From contig NZ_JACYTR010000021.1 of assembly GCF_014841215.1 (NCBI RefSeq), positions 1-64,000 on the forward strand: a stretch of DNA of 64,000 nt. The letters run 5' to 3'. Position 1 is the first letter of the stretch. The number at the start of each line of letters is the position of its first letter. A program made the position numbers and the translations under genes. The notes under the pieces are model-generated. The model saw only the letters and a program-made list of their open reading frames with translations. It ran no database searches and had not been told where the DNA came from. Of the stretch, positions 8,883-18,538 are shown in pieces. The DNA is from Pseudomarimonas arenosa. GTDB lineage: Bacteria; Pseudomonadota; Gammaproteobacteria; Xanthomonadales; Xanthomonadaceae.

Positions 8883-9698
8883 ATGGCCAAAACAGCGGGC
8901 TGGGCTGGATTCAGAACGGGCGCATTGCGCTTGGCCCTGTGCCTGCTGCCCGTGCTCGGGCCTGCCCTGCCGGCACAGGCCGCCGAGCCACTGCGGGTGG
9001 CGGCGGCCTCGGACCTGCGCAGCGTATGGCTGGCCCTTAGCACTGAATTCAAGCGCCATACCGAAATCGAAGTCAGCCCCAGCTTTGCCGCCTCGGGCAA
9101 ACTTAGCCAGCAGATCGAGCAAGGCGCGCCGTTCGACGTATTCCTCTCCGCCGATCAAGATTTTGTCGAGCGGCTGCAGGCCCAGGGACTGACCCAGGGC
9201 ACGCCGGTCCAGTACACCCGCGGCCAGCTCGGCCTGTGGGTGCGTGAGGACAGCCGCATCGAGCACCTCCATCAGCTGGGCGAGCGGCTGCAGGGTAAGT
9301 TGGTGATGGCCAATCCGCGCCATGCGCCGTACGGCATGCGCGCCGAGGAGGTGCTGCGCGGCAGCGGCCAATGGGAGCAGTGTCAATCCCACCTGGTGCT
9401 GGGCGAGAACGTGGCACAAGCGGCACAGCTGGTGATCAGCGGCGAAGCCGAAGCGGCTCTGTTGGCCACCTCCTACAAGGACGAGGTGGCGGGTGGACGC
9501 TGGCTGACCATCGACCCCGGCTTGCATCGGCCACTCTGGCAGGTCGGCGTCATGCTGCACACCGAGCGCCGCGATGCGGCGCAGCAGTGGCTGGATTTCC
9601 TGCTCAGTGAGCCGGCGCAGGTAATTTTCCGCCAGCGCGGCTTCCTGCCTCTGGATTCCGCGCCGAGCCGACCAGATCAGGTCGCTGGCCAGCCTTGA
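8883..9698 (+). CDS. modA: molybdate ABC transporter, periplasmic binding protein
   Basis: ModA captures molybdate (and tungstate) in the periplasm for delivery to ModBC. The 271-residue precursor has a signal peptide ending in PAQA before EPLRVAAASDL, the standard ModA mature start. The segments VSPSFAASGKLSQQIEQGAPFDVFLSAD and NPRHAPYGMRAEEVL are characteristic of the family, with the serines of the AASGKL loop binding the oxyanion. It is the first gene of modABC. No ModE-type regulator or obvious operator was seen upstream. Confidence 0.93.
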   Translation: MAKTAGWAGFRTGALRLALCLLPVLGPALPAQAAEPLRVAAASDLRSVWLALSTEFKRHTEIEVSPSFAASGKLSQQIEQGAPFDVFLSADQDFVERLQAQGLTQGTPVQYTRGQLGLWVREDSRIEHLHQLGERLQGKLVMANPRHAPYGMRAEEVLRGSGQWEQCQSHLVLGENVAQAAQLVISGEAEAALLATSYKDEVAGGRWLTIDPGLHRPLWQVGVMLHTERRDAAQQWLDFLLSEPAQVIFRQRGFLPLDSAPSRPDQVAGQP

Positions 9699-9747
9699 TC
9701 CCGTTCGGCCCCTTGCCAGGCGTGACCCAGCACAGCGCGCCAACGCA

Positions 9748-10446
9748 ATGATCGGCTTGAGCCCGGCGGAGTGGAGCGCGCTCAAGCTGACCCTGTGGCT
9801 GGCCCTGAGTACCACCGGCCTGTTGCTGCTGCTGTGCATACCGCTGGCCGGCTGGTTGGCGCTGGGCCGCAGCCGAGTGCGCGCCATGGTCGAGGTGCTG
9901 GTCGCTCTGCCCCTGGTGCTGCCGCCGACGGTGCTGGGTTTCTACCTGCTGCTGCTGCTTGGTCCGCGCGGCCCGGTCGGTCAGGCAGCGGCGGCCTTGG
10001 GACTCGGTCCGCTGGTGTTCAGTTTCAAAGGCCTGCTGATCGGATCGATGCTGTATTCGCTGCCGTTTGCCGTACAGCCCCTGCTCGATGGCTTTCGCAG
10101 CATGCGCCGGGAACTGCTGGATACCGCTGCCAGCCTTGGCGCAGGACCGATTGAAAGGTTCTTCCGGGTAGTGCTGCCGCTAAGTCGGCCGGCGGTGTTG
10201 AGTGCGGCCCTGCTCAGTTTCGCCCATACCTTGGGGGAATTCGGTGTGGTGTTGATGATCGGCGGCAATATCGCCGGCGAAACCCGGGTAATGTCGATCG
10301 CCATCTACGATGCCGTGGAGGCCTTCGACTTTGCCGAGGCGCATCGACTCTCGGCGTGGTTGCTCGGGCTGGCGATGGTGTGCCTGCTGGCAATCCAGAC
10401 GCTGCGACGACGGCAGCAGGCACGCGATGGCGGCACGGATCAATGA
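9748..10446 (+). CDS. modB: molybdate ABC transporter permease
   Basis: ModB is the inner-membrane channel of the molybdate importer. The protein has 232 residues, with five or six hydrophobic helices beginning LKLTLWLALSTTGLLLLLC. The EAA loop that contacts ModC is visible as ELLDTAASLGAGPIERFFRVVLPLS. The tail LGEFGVVLMIGGNIAGETRVMSIAIYD is typical of ModB. Its stop codon overlaps the modC start in an ATGATG, so translation is coupled. Confidence 0.94.
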   Translation: MIGLSPAEWSALKLTLWLALSTTGLLLLLCIPLAGWLALGRSRVRAMVEVLVALPLVLPPTVLGFYLLLLLGPRGPVGQAAAALGLGPLVFSFKGLLIGSMLYSLPFAVQPLLDGFRSMRRELLDTAASLGAGPIERFFRVVLPLSRPAVLSAALLSFAHTLGEFGVVLMIGGNIAGETRVMSIAIYDAVEAFDFAEAHRLSAWLLGLAMVCLLAIQTLRRRQQARDGGTDQ

Positions 10447-11543
10447 TGCAGAACCCGCCTGACAATGACGCGCTGCTGCGCGCGCGTCTGCAGGCCTCGC
10501 TGGGGGCCTTTCAGCTGGACCTCAACCTGCAGTTGCCGGCGCGCGGCATCTCGGTGTTGTTTGGTGCCTCGGGGGCAGGCAAGTCGCTGGCGCTGCGCGC
10601 CTTGGCCGGCCTTGAGCCCCGGGTGTCGGGCGATGTGCAGTTCGCCGACGAGGTCTGGCAACGTGGCCGACATTGGGTTCCGGCGCACCGGCGTCGGATC
10701 GCCTGGTTATGTCAGCGGGCACAACTGTTCGATCACCTGGACGTCAGCGGCAATCTGCGCTTTGCCGCCGGCCGCCATGCCGCCTCGGACAGTGGCGAGG
10801 TCGACATCGGGCGCTATGCCGAGGTGTGCGGCATCAGTCATCTGCTGAGCCGACGGGTCGGCCGCCTCAGCGGCGGCGAAGCGCAGCGGGTGGCGCTGTG
10901 TCGCGCCCTGCTCAGCCGCCCACGCTATCTGCTGCTGGACGAGCCCCTCTCGGCCTTGGACAGCGCGGCGCGTCTTGCGCTATGTCAGCTGTTGCGACGT
11001 CTGGCCAGCGACGAAGCCCTGCCGATGCTGTTGGTGACGCACTCACTGGACGAAGTCGAGCGCGTTGCCGATCAGGTGATCGTGCTGACGGCCGGACGCA
11101 ATCAACCGCGACTCAGTCTGGCCGAGGCCATGGCCGCACCCGATATCGGGCTGCAAGCCCCCGGCGAGCTGGCCGCAGTGTTCGACCTCGAGGCCAGCGC
11201 GCAGCAGGATGAGCCGGATCTGCTGCGACTGCAGATCGGTCAGGACGCTATCCATATTCCCTGGCGGGGCCCGCGGCCCGATCGTGCGGTGCGCCTGCGC
11301 ATCGCCGCGCGCGACGTCACCCTGTGGCCGCAGTTGCCACCGCTCAGCAGTGCTCAGAATTGCCTGCCATTGCAGGTCGAACGGATCGTCGACGGTACCA
11401 ATCCGGCGATGCGTTTGGTGATCGGCCGCTGCCGCGATGGTCGCCGACTGTTTGCCCGCATCACCCGCGCGGCCGAGCGACAGCTCCAGCTCACCGCGGG
11501 CCAATCGGTGTTTGCCCAGTTCAAGGCGGTGGCATTGCTGTAG
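10443..11543 (+). CDS. modC: molybdate ABC transporter ATPase
   Basis: ModC powers molybdate import at the inner face of the membrane. The protein has 366 residues. The Walker A motif GASGAGKS lies near residue 42, the signature LSGGEAQRVALCRALL in the middle and Walker B in YLLLDEPLSALD. The last 65 or so residues form a molybdate-binding TOBE (molbindin) domain starting at NCLPLQVERIVDG. Two adjacent ATG codons at the modB stop could both serve as start; I use the first. Last gene of the operon. Confidence 0.94.
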   Translation: MMQNPPDNDALLRARLQASLGAFQLDLNLQLPARGISVLFGASGAGKSLALRALAGLEPRVSGDVQFADEVWQRGRHWVPAHRRRIAWLCQRAQLFDHLDVSGNLRFAAGRHAASDSGEVDIGRYAEVCGISHLLSRRVGRLSGGEAQRVALCRALLSRPRYLLLDEPLSALDSAARLALCQLLRRLASDEALPMLLVTHSLDEVERVADQVIVLTAGRNQPRLSLAEAMAAPDIGLQAPGELAAVFDLEASAQQDEPDLLRLQIGQDAIHIPWRGPRPDRAVRLRIAARDVTLWPQLPPLSSAQNCLPLQVERIVDGTNPAMRLVIGRCRDGRRLFARITRAAERQLQLTAGQSVFAQFKAVALL

Positions 11544-11612
11544 CAGTGAGCGGTTTGCGCTGGCGCGTGGCTCGGCCGAAGATGGAGCTTCACTCGCATC
11601 GAGGAGACCGCC

Positions 11613-12662
11613 ATGCGCGCAACGACTCGAGCCATTTCAAGCTGGTTCTCACTCGCCCTGCTGACGGCGCTGATCGTCGGGTCCGCTCCGGCAGCGGCCA
11701 GCGCAGCCTCGCCGAAGATGACCGAATGGACGGTGCCTTATCCTGACTCACGACCGCGCGACCCCTCGGTCGGCCGGGACTGGCGGATCTGGTTCGTCGG
11801 CCAGACCGACAACTACCTCGGAGTCTTCAACCCACAGAGTCACTCGTTCAATCGCATCGCATTGCCCACAGGCACTCGGCCGCATAGCGCCTTGGTCGGG
11901 CCAGACGGTGATATCTGGGTGGCCGGCAATGGCAACGGCACTCTGCTGCGCTATACCAGTGACGGGCAACTGCGCACGACGATCAGCGTGCCTGAGTCGG
12001 CCGGCCTCAGCACGCGCGATCCGCATACCCTGGCCTTCGATGGCCACGGAGGTCTGTGGTTCACCATGCAGAACGGCAATGCAGTAGGGCATCTTCAGGT
12101 GGACTCAGGTGAGCTGCGCGTGGTGCCGATGAAGACTCCGCAGAGTCGACCCTACGGCCTGATCCGCGACCACCAGGGCAACGCCTGGGTAGTGCTGTTT
12201 GCCGGAGGAAAGTTGGTACGCATCGGCCATGGCGACTTTCAGCTCAGCGAATTCACCCTGCCACGTGAGCACGCGCGACCGCGACGCGTTGCCATCGATA
12301 GCCAAGGGCTGATCTGGTACGTCGACTACGCCCAGGACTATTTGGGTCACTTTGATCCGCGCAGCTCTGCGTTCAGCGAATGGCGGCTGCCGGAAGAGCA
12401 GCGACCGGCGGCACCGTATGCGATGGCGATCGACGCCAGCGACCGGGTCTGGCTGTTTCTCACCGCGCCTCAACCCAATAAGGTGCTAAGTTTCGATAGA
12501 GCAAGGCAGCAGTTCAGCGAAGCGATCACGTTGCAAAGTGGTGGCGGCGCGGTCCGACACGCCGAGTTTCACCCTGACAGCGATAGCATCTGGTTCGGTA
12601 CCGACCGCAATACCCTGGGTCAGCTGCGCGTCTCCAGCGCCGCCGACGGATCGTCTGATTGA
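11613..12662 (+). CDS. secreted beta-propeller protein, Vgb (streptogramin lyase)-like
   Basis: The 349-residue precursor has a signal peptide (SWFSLALLTALIVGSAPAAA) and a strong GAGGAGA ribosome site. The body is a series of repeats of about 40 residues with the pattern G-x-I/L-W-F/V-x-x-x-x-x-N/G-x-I/L-x-x, for example DGDIWVAGNGNGTLLRY, HGGLWFTMQNGNAVGHL and QGLIWYVDYAQDYLGHF. This is the propeller of the virginiamycin B lyase family. Most family members are not proven lyases, so activity on streptogramins should not be assumed. Its 3' end overlaps the end of the convergent efflux gene by 43 bases. Confidence 0.75.
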   Translation: MRATTRAISSWFSLALLTALIVGSAPAAASAASPKMTEWTVPYPDSRPRDPSVGRDWRIWFVGQTDNYLGVFNPQSHSFNRIALPTGTRPHSALVGPDGDIWVAGNGNGTLLRYTSDGQLRTTISVPESAGLSTRDPHTLAFDGHGGLWFTMQNGNAVGHLQVDSGELRVVPMKTPQSRPYGLIRDHQGNAWVVLFAGGKLVRIGHGDFQLSEFTLPREHARPRRVAIDSQGLIWYVDYAQDYLGHFDPRSSAFSEWRLPEEQRPAAPYAMAIDASDRVWLFLTAPQPNKVLSFDRARQQFSEAITLQSGGGAVRHAEFHPDSDSIWFGTDRNTLGQLRVSSAADGSSD

Positions 12663-14071
12663 AGCACTTCGGCGAAGTCGCCGGCCAACGCCTTGTACAC
12701 CGCCACCAGGGCGGTGGCCTGATCGATCCTGGCCTGCAGCGCTTCGCGTTCGCTGGCGATGCGCTGACGCTGCGCATCGAGCAGTTCGAACAGACTGTCG
12801 GCACCGGCTTCGAAGCGCTGCTCGGCAAGGCGCTCGGCCGCCACCGCACTGGCCTCGGCGAGTTGCAGTTCGGCCGCGCGCTGATTGACCGCGCGCAGCT
12901 GGGCCAGCGCGTTCTCGGTTTCCTCCAGCGCGCGCAGAACCGTGTCCCGGTAGGCCGCTTCTGCACCGGCGGCCCGCGCCTCGGCGGCTTTAACGTAACG
13001 TTTGACTCTGCCAAAGTCGAGAAAGCGCCAGCTCAGGCTGGGCCCAAAGCGCCAGCGCTCGCTGGCACCACCGCCCAATGCGCCAAAGCTTTGCGCGGTC
13101 CAGCCGAAGTCACCGACCAGGTTGAGAATCGGAAAGTACTGCGCCGTCTCGTAACCGATATCCGAGTACGCCGCCGCCAGTCGGCGTTCGGCGGCTGCGA
13201 TGTCAGGCCGACGCAGTAGCCAATCGCGCGGCGTGCCGACCGATCGCAGGGCAGGCAATGGCGGCCAGTCGAACTCCTCGGCCAGATGCTGGCGCAGCTC
13301 GGCCAGCGGCCAGGCGGTGAGCACCGCCAGGCGCTGCTCCTGCCGCAGCAGCTCGTTCTCCAGGGCGGGCCGCTCGGCCAAGAGGCTGCGCAGTTCGAGT
13401 TCGACCCGTGCACTATCCAGGGCATTGCTGCGTCCGGCTTCCAGGGTCTTCTGCAACAACGCCTGTTGTTGCTGCTTACGGTCAATCTGCTGGTTCAGCA
13501 GGGCGAGCTGCTGAGCGGCGCCGCGGCGGGCATACCAGGTTTGTGCCGTTTCAGCGATCACCGCAATCTGCACCGCGGCCAGTTCGGCCTGATCGGCGGC
13601 GGCCCGACGATAGATGGCCCTGCTTTGGTTGCGCAGGCTGCCAAACAGATCGATCTCCCACAGCGCGTCAAAGCCGGCGCGGTAGCGCTCGGCCGTACCC
13701 TGGTCGGGCATCGAGAACGGATCGCCGGGGCTGCTCTTGCTGCGTTCGGCGTCGGCGGCAGCAGTCACGGTGGGAAACAGCGCATAGACGCTGAGGCCGC
13801 TCAAGGCGCGGGTTTCGGCCAGGCGCGCGGCAGCCTGCTCGACCTGCGTGTTCGCCTCCAATGCACGCGTGATCAAGGTCTGCAACTCGGCGCCACCAAG
13901 ATCGGCCCACATGGTCTGCTGGCCGGGCTGCGGGTCGACGATCGGCGCCTGCTCGAACTGCGCTGGCAAGGGCTGCTCAGGCCGCTGGTACTGTGGGCCT
14001 ACGGTGCAGGCGCTGAGCAAGGCCGCGCACAGAGGAACCGACAGCCGCGGTGAAACTCGATGCTTAGTCAT
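12620..14071 (-). CDS. NodT/OprM-type outer-membrane efflux lipoprotein
   Basis: This is the outer-membrane channel of a tripartite RND pump. The lipoprotein signal ends in the lipobox LLSAC with Cys22, followed by TVGPQYQRPEQPLP, the typical OprM/NodT beginning. Two OEP repeats follow; ARLAETRALSGLSVYALFP and the mirrored QRFEAGADSLFELLDAQRQ are recognisable. It is the last gene of the efflux operon, and its ATG overlaps the RND stop by 8 bases. The convergent propeller gene overlaps its 3' end. Confidence 0.92.
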   Translation of the reverse strand: MTKHRVSPRLSVPLCAALLSACTVGPQYQRPEQPLPAQFEQAPIVDPQPGQQTMWADLGGAELQTLITRALEANTQVEQAAARLAETRALSGLSVYALFPTVTAAADAERSKSSPGDPFSMPDQGTAERYRAGFDALWEIDLFGSLRNQSRAIYRRAAADQAELAAVQIAVIAETAQTWYARRGAAQQLALLNQQIDRKQQQQALLQKTLEAGRSNALDSARVELELRSLLAERPALENELLRQEQRLAVLTAWPLAELRQHLAEEFDWPPLPALRSVGTPRDWLLRRPDIAAAERRLAAAYSDIGYETAQYFPILNLVGDFGWTAQSFGALGGGASERWRFGPSLSWRFLDFGRVKRYVKAAEARAAGAEAAYRDTVLRALEETENALAQLRAVNQRAAELQLAEASAVAAERLAEQRFEAGADSLFELLDAQRQRIASEREALQARIDQATALVAVYKALAGDFAEVLQSDDPSAALETRS

Positions 14072-17000
14072 GGCTGGATTCCTTGCCCTCGTTCACCGCC
14101 ACAGCCCGCGCCTGTCGCTGCAACACCCGTTGGCGAATCACCACGTAGAACACCGGGGTGAAGAACAGCCCGAAGAATGTCACGCCGAGCATGCCACCGA
14201 ACACGGTCACCCCCATCACATGACGCACTTCCTCGCCGGCGCCAGAAGCAAACACCAGGGGCGTGACGCCGGCAATGAAGGCAAAGCTGGTCATCAGGAT
14301 TGGACGCAAGCGCAGCCGGCATGCTTCCACCGCTGCCTTGAAGGTATCGATGCCCTGCTCCTCCAGATCGCGGGCAAACTCGACGATCAGAATGGCGTTC
14401 TTGCAGGCCAGGCCCATCAGTACGACCAGGCCGATCTGAGTGAACAGATTGTTGTCGAGAAAGGTAGGCGGGCCGGCCGGCGGGTCGATCGATAGCCACA
14501 GGCCATGGGCAAGATTAAGTAACCAGATGCCGCCGATGGCTGACAGCAAACACAGCGGCACGATCAGGATCACCGCCATCGGCAGGCTCCAGCTTTCGTA
14601 CAGAGCTGACAGCACCAGAAACACCAGCAGGATACACAGCGGAAACACCCACAGCGCGGCATTGCCCTGATTGACCTGCTGGTAAGTGAGGTTGGTCCAC
14701 TCCAGGGCCAGACCGCGCGGCAATACCTGTCCGGCCATCTCCTGCACCAGACTGAGGGCCTGATTGGAGGACATCAGGGCCGGGTTGATGCCGGCCGACA
14801 GATCAGCCGCCGGGTAGGCGTTATAGCGAATCACCGGGTCGGGACCAAAACTCGGTTGCACATCGACGACGCTGCCCAGCGGCACCATTTCGCCGGCCGC
14901 ATTGCGCAGTTTCAGTTTGCCGATGTCGGCCACCTGATCGCGGTGGCTGGCGTCGGCCTGGGCGTACACGCTGTAGGTACGGCCAAACAGATTGAAGTCG
15001 TTGACATAGGCCGAACCCAGATAGACCTGCAGAGTGGTGAAGATGTCGGTAATCGACAAGCCCTGCAGTTTCGCCTTGCTGCGGTCGACCGCCGCTTCCA
15101 GCTGCGGCACATTCGGCTGGAACGAGGTGAAGGTTCCGATGGGATCGAATCCTTCAATGCCGCGCAGCGCGCCGGCCAGTGCCTGAGTGTGGTTGTTCAG
15201 CTCGGCGTAGCCCAGTGCCGATCGATCCTGCACGTACATCTCGATGCCGGTGGCGTTGCCCAGGCCGAGTACCGGCGGCGGCATCAGGGCGAAGCTCAGA
15301 CTCTCCTGAATCTGACTGAACTTCATGTTCAGTTGCATGACGATCTCGGCCGCCTCGATATCGCGCTCATTCTGCGGCGCGATACCAACGAACATCACAC
15401 CCATGTTCGGTGTATTGACGAAGTGGATGGCGTTGAGGCCCGGGAACTGCACCGCGCTGACCACGCCCGGCACTTCCATTGCCAGACTGCCCATCTTGCG
15501 CATCACCGCGTCGGTGCGATCGATACTGGCACCTTCAGGCAGCTGGGCGATGGCGAACAGATACTGCTTGTCCTGGGTCGGGATAAAGCCGCCAGGCACC
15601 GCGCGGAAGGCAACCACGGTGAGCGCCAGCAAGCCGGCATAGAGAATCAGCAGGCGCGGCGCCCGCCGCAGCGTGTGGCCAATGCGGCTTGAATAGGCGT
15701 CGGCACCACGCTTGAACACACGGTTGAAGCGGGTAAAGAACCCGGACATCAGACGATCGATCAGACGCCCCAGCAGGTCCTTGCGCGAGCCATGCTTCTG
15801 CAGCAATCGCGCCGCCAGTGCCGGCGACAGGGTCAGCGAATTGAACGCCGAGATCAGCACGGAGACCGCGATGGTGACCGCGAACTGCTTGTAGAACTGG
15901 CCGGTGACGCCGGGCAAGAAGGCCATCGGCACGAACACAGCGGCCAGCACCAGGGAGATCGCCACGATCGGCCCCGACACCTCCTCCATGGCCTTGTGCG
16001 CAGCCTGCAACGGCGGCAAGCCCTCTTCGATGTGGCGTTCGACGTTTTCCACCACCACGATGGCATCGTCGACGACGATGCCGATGGCCAGCACCAGGCC
16101 GAACAGAGTCAGTACATTGATCGATAGCCCAAGTAGCCAAAGCACAGCAAAAGTGCCAATGATCGACACCGGTACGGCGATCAGTGGAATCAAGGAGGCG
16201 CGCCAGGTCTGCAGGAAGATCACCACCACCAGTACCACCAGGGCAATGGCTTCCAACAAGGTGGTCACCACGGCGTCGATGCTGTTCTGCACGAATACCG
16301 TGGGGTCGTACATCACGCTCCACTCCACCCCCTCGGGGAAACTGGGTGCCAAGCGGGCCATGGTCGCGCGAACGGCTTCGGACAGGGCGATGGAATTGGC
16401 CCCCGGCGCTTCAAAGATCACCACGGCAGCCGCGTCTTCGTTGTTGAGCAGGGAACGGATGGCATAACTCTGCGAGCCGAGCTCGATTCTGGCCACGTCC
16501 TTCAGCCGGGTCAGTGATCCATGCTCACTCTTCAGCACGATGTCACCGAACTGCTCCGGGCTCTCCAATCGCCCCTGCGCATTGATGGAAAGCTGCATCA
16601 CCGTGCCTTCAGGCGCCGGCGCTGCACCAATCGCACCGGCCGATACTTGCACATTCTGTTCGCGGATTGCCGCCACGATATCGCTGGCGGTCAAACCACG
16701 TGCAGCGACCTTGTCTGGATCGAGCCAGACGCGCATGGCGTAGTTGCCGGCACCAAATGCGATTGCCTGTCCAACTCCCTCGAGACGGGCCAGCTCGTCC
16801 TTAACTCGCAGGTTGGCAAAGTTGGAAAGATACAGGCCATCGTAGCGCCCGTCGGGCGAAGACAGATGCACCACCATGGTCAGGTTGGGCGAGCTCTTGA
16901 CCGTAGTGACCCCGAGTTGCCGTACTGCCTCGGGCAATCTTGGCAGGGCCTGCGCCACCCGGTTCTGCACCTGCACTGCAGCCAGATCGATGTCAGTGCC

Positions 17001-17303
17001 GCCCTTGAAGGTAACGGTCAACATCATTGAGCCATCGGAGCTGGCGGTGGATTTCATGTAGATCATGCCTTCAACGCCATTCACCGCTTCTTCCAGCGGT
17101 GCGGCGACGGTATCGGCGATGATGGTTGGGTTGGCGCCCGGGTAGAGCGCCGTCACCTGCACCGAAGGCGGCACCACGTCAGGGTACTCGCTGATCGGCA
17201 GATTCGGTATGGCGATGAGGCCGGCGACCAGAATCAGAATCGAAAGCACCGAAGCCAGAATGGGCCGATCGATGAAAATGCGCGAGAAGTCGGTGTGTGC
17301 CAT
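14064..17303 (-). CDS. RND (HAE1 family) multidrug efflux transporter
   Basis: This is the inner-membrane proton-drug antiporter of the pump, 1079 residues, a little longer than AcrB. It begins with FIDRPILASVLSILILVAGL and has 12 membrane helices. The proton-relay aspartates are in GIVVDDAIVVVENVERH (near residue 409), and the partner lysine in the late helix MGLACKNAILIVEFARD. Large periplasmic loops with porter-domain sequence (GATNAT-like variant GLGNATGIEMYVQD) follow helices 1 and 7. MexF/OqxB-like members resemble it most. Substrates cannot be read from sequence. It lies 5 bases after the adaptor gene. Confidence 0.94.
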   Translation of the reverse strand: MAHTDFSRIFIDRPILASVLSILILVAGLIAIPNLPISEYPDVVPPSVQVTALYPGANPTIIADTVAAPLEEAVNGVEGMIYMKSTASSDGSMMLTVTFKGGTDIDLAAVQVQNRVAQALPRLPEAVRQLGVTTVKSSPNLTMVVHLSSPDGRYDGLYLSNFANLRVKDELARLEGVGQAIAFGAGNYAMRVWLDPDKVAARGLTASDIVAAIREQNVQVSAGAIGAAPAPEGTVMQLSINAQGRLESPEQFGDIVLKSEHGSLTRLKDVARIELGSQSYAIRSLLNNEDAAAVVIFEAPGANSIALSEAVRATMARLAPSFPEGVEWSVMYDPTVFVQNSIDAVVTTLLEAIALVVLVVVIFLQTWRASLIPLIAVPVSIIGTFAVLWLLGLSINVLTLFGLVLAIGIVVDDAIVVVENVERHIEEGLPPLQAAHKAMEEVSGPIVAISLVLAAVFVPMAFLPGVTGQFYKQFAVTIAVSVLISAFNSLTLSPALAARLLQKHGSRKDLLGRLIDRLMSGFFTRFNRVFKRGADAYSSRIGHTLRRAPRLLILYAGLLALTVVAFRAVPGGFIPTQDKQYLFAIAQLPEGASIDRTDAVMRKMGSLAMEVPGVVSAVQFPGLNAIHFVNTPNMGVMFVGIAPQNERDIEAAEIVMQLNMKFSQIQESLSFALMPPPVLGLGNATGIEMYVQDRSALGYAELNNHTQALAGALRGIEGFDPIGTFTSFQPNVPQLEAAVDRSKAKLQGLSITDIFTTLQVYLGSAYVNDFNLFGRTYSVYAQADASHRDQVADIGKLKLRNAAGEMVPLGSVVDVQPSFGPDPVIRYNAYPAADLSAGINPALMSSNQALSLVQEMAGQVLPRGLALEWTNLTYQQVNQGNAALWVFPLCILLVFLVLSALYESWSLPMAVILIVPLCLLSAIGGIWLLNLAHGLWLSIDPPAGPPTFLDNNLFTQIGLVVLMGLACKNAILIVEFARDLEEQGIDTFKAAVEACRLRLRPILMTSFAFIAGVTPLVFASGAGEEVRHVMGVTVFGGMLGVTFFGLFFTPVFYVVIRQRVLQRQARAVAVNEGKESSHD

Positions 17304-17308
17304 GCGGC

Positions 17309-18529
17309 CTATCCCTGGGCCTGGGCCGACGCTTGTTCGGCGTCGAGAACTTGCGCGTTGGGTTGGCTCATCTCCACAGCATTGGGTTTCACCGGTTGGC
17401 CGGGGAAGAACACCTTGCGCGTGCCGTTGACGATCACTCGATCGCCAGGCTGCAGGCCCTGATCGACGGCACGCAGACCATCGACCTCGGGGCCAAGCTG
17501 CAGGTCATGCCGAATCGCCTGATCCTGCTCGTTGACGACGAACACGTAGCGGCGGTCCTGATCGGTAAGAATCGCCTGCGGATGAACCAGCAATGCGTTC
17601 TTGCGCGTCTCGCCCATCAGCCGCACGCGGGCAAACAGACCCGGGGTGAACAGGCCGGCGGCGTTGTCCAGGCGCGCGCGGGCGCGAATGGTGCCGGTGC
17701 TCGGATCGAGCGCATTGTCGACAAAAACGATCTGACCACGGTGCGGAAAGCCCTGCTCGTTGCTGAGGCCGACCTGCACTTCGTAGTGGGTTTCCCGCGC
17801 GCTTGGCCGATCACCTTGTCGCACCTGCTGGCTGTAGCGCAGGAAGGTCTGCTCGTCGCCGCTGAACTCAACCTCGATCGGGTCTTCAGCCAAGAGGGTA
17901 GTAAGCACCGTCTGGTCAGCGTTGACCAGATTGCCGGGCTTGATCATGGCAGCGCTGATGCGACCGCTGAAGGGGGCGCGGATTTCGGTGAACTCCAGTG
18001 TTAGCTGGGCGCGGGCCAGTTGTGCCTTGGCGGCTGAGCGCGTGGCCAACGCCTGATCGTGTTCGGCCTTACGCCGTTGACGCTCGCCCTCTGACACCGC
18101 CTTCGACTGCAGCAACAGGTCCGCCCGTTGCAGCTCCTGTTCGGCCAGGATCACGCTGGCCTCGGCGCTCCTTAGCTCAGCCGCAGCCGCATCGCGGGCC
18201 GCGCGGTATTCACGATCGTCGATGCGAAACAGCAGGGCATTGTTCGCCACCCGTTCGCCCTCGCTGAAATGCATCGATGCAAGGTAGCCGGTCACCCGCG
18301 GCCGGATCTCGGCCCGATCGACGGCGATCAGGCGTCCCTGATATTCATCCCAGGCAGTGACATCGCGCTGCACCGGCAGTGCCACACTCACGTCGGGTGC
18401 GGGAAACTGGTGTTCAGGAGCGCCTTGTTCAGCGCCGCCACAACCGCCCAGTAGCGCGATGGGCAGCAGGCCAAACACGGCAAGGCAACGAAAGAAACGC
18501 CGAGGCGTCATCTCAGTGTTGTTGATCAT
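17309..18529 (-). CDS. RND efflux periplasmic adaptor (membrane fusion lipoprotein)
   Basis: This adaptor joins the RND pump to the outer-membrane channel. It has 406 residues and a lipobox ALLGGC with Cys30. The lipoyl half-motifs EIRPRVTGYLASMHFSEGERV and FSGRISAAMIKPGNLVN flank an alpha-hairpin (AELRSAEASVILAEQELQRADLLL). I keep the upstream ATG because AGGGA stands six bases before it; a second ATG lies 18 bases downstream. The tetR stop is 9 bases upstream, so the regulator and pump form one operon. Confidence 0.93.
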   Translation of the reverse strand: MINNTEMTPRRFFRCLAVFGLLPIALLGGCGGAEQGAPEHQFPAPDVSVALPVQRDVTAWDEYQGRLIAVDRAEIRPRVTGYLASMHFSEGERVANNALLFRIDDREYRAARDAAAAELRSAEASVILAEQELQRADLLLQSKAVSEGERQRRKAEHDQALATRSAAKAQLARAQLTLEFTEIRAPFSGRISAAMIKPGNLVNADQTVLTTLLAEDPIEVEFSGDEQTFLRYSQQVRQGDRPSARETHYEVQVGLSNEQGFPHRGQIVFVDNALDPSTGTIRARARLDNAAGLFTPGLFARVRLMGETRKNALLVHPQAILTDQDRRYVFVVNEQDQAIRHDLQLGPEVDGLRAVDQGLQPGDRVIVNGTRKVFFPGQPVKPNAVEMSQPNAQVLDAEQASAQAQG

Positions 18530-18538
18530 TCGGGATCC

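Noticed and set aside
13286-14053. Plus-strand frame opposite the efflux outer-membrane gene
   Set aside because: Shadow of a well-supported gene with high-GC third positions; glutamine/leucine-rich chance product.
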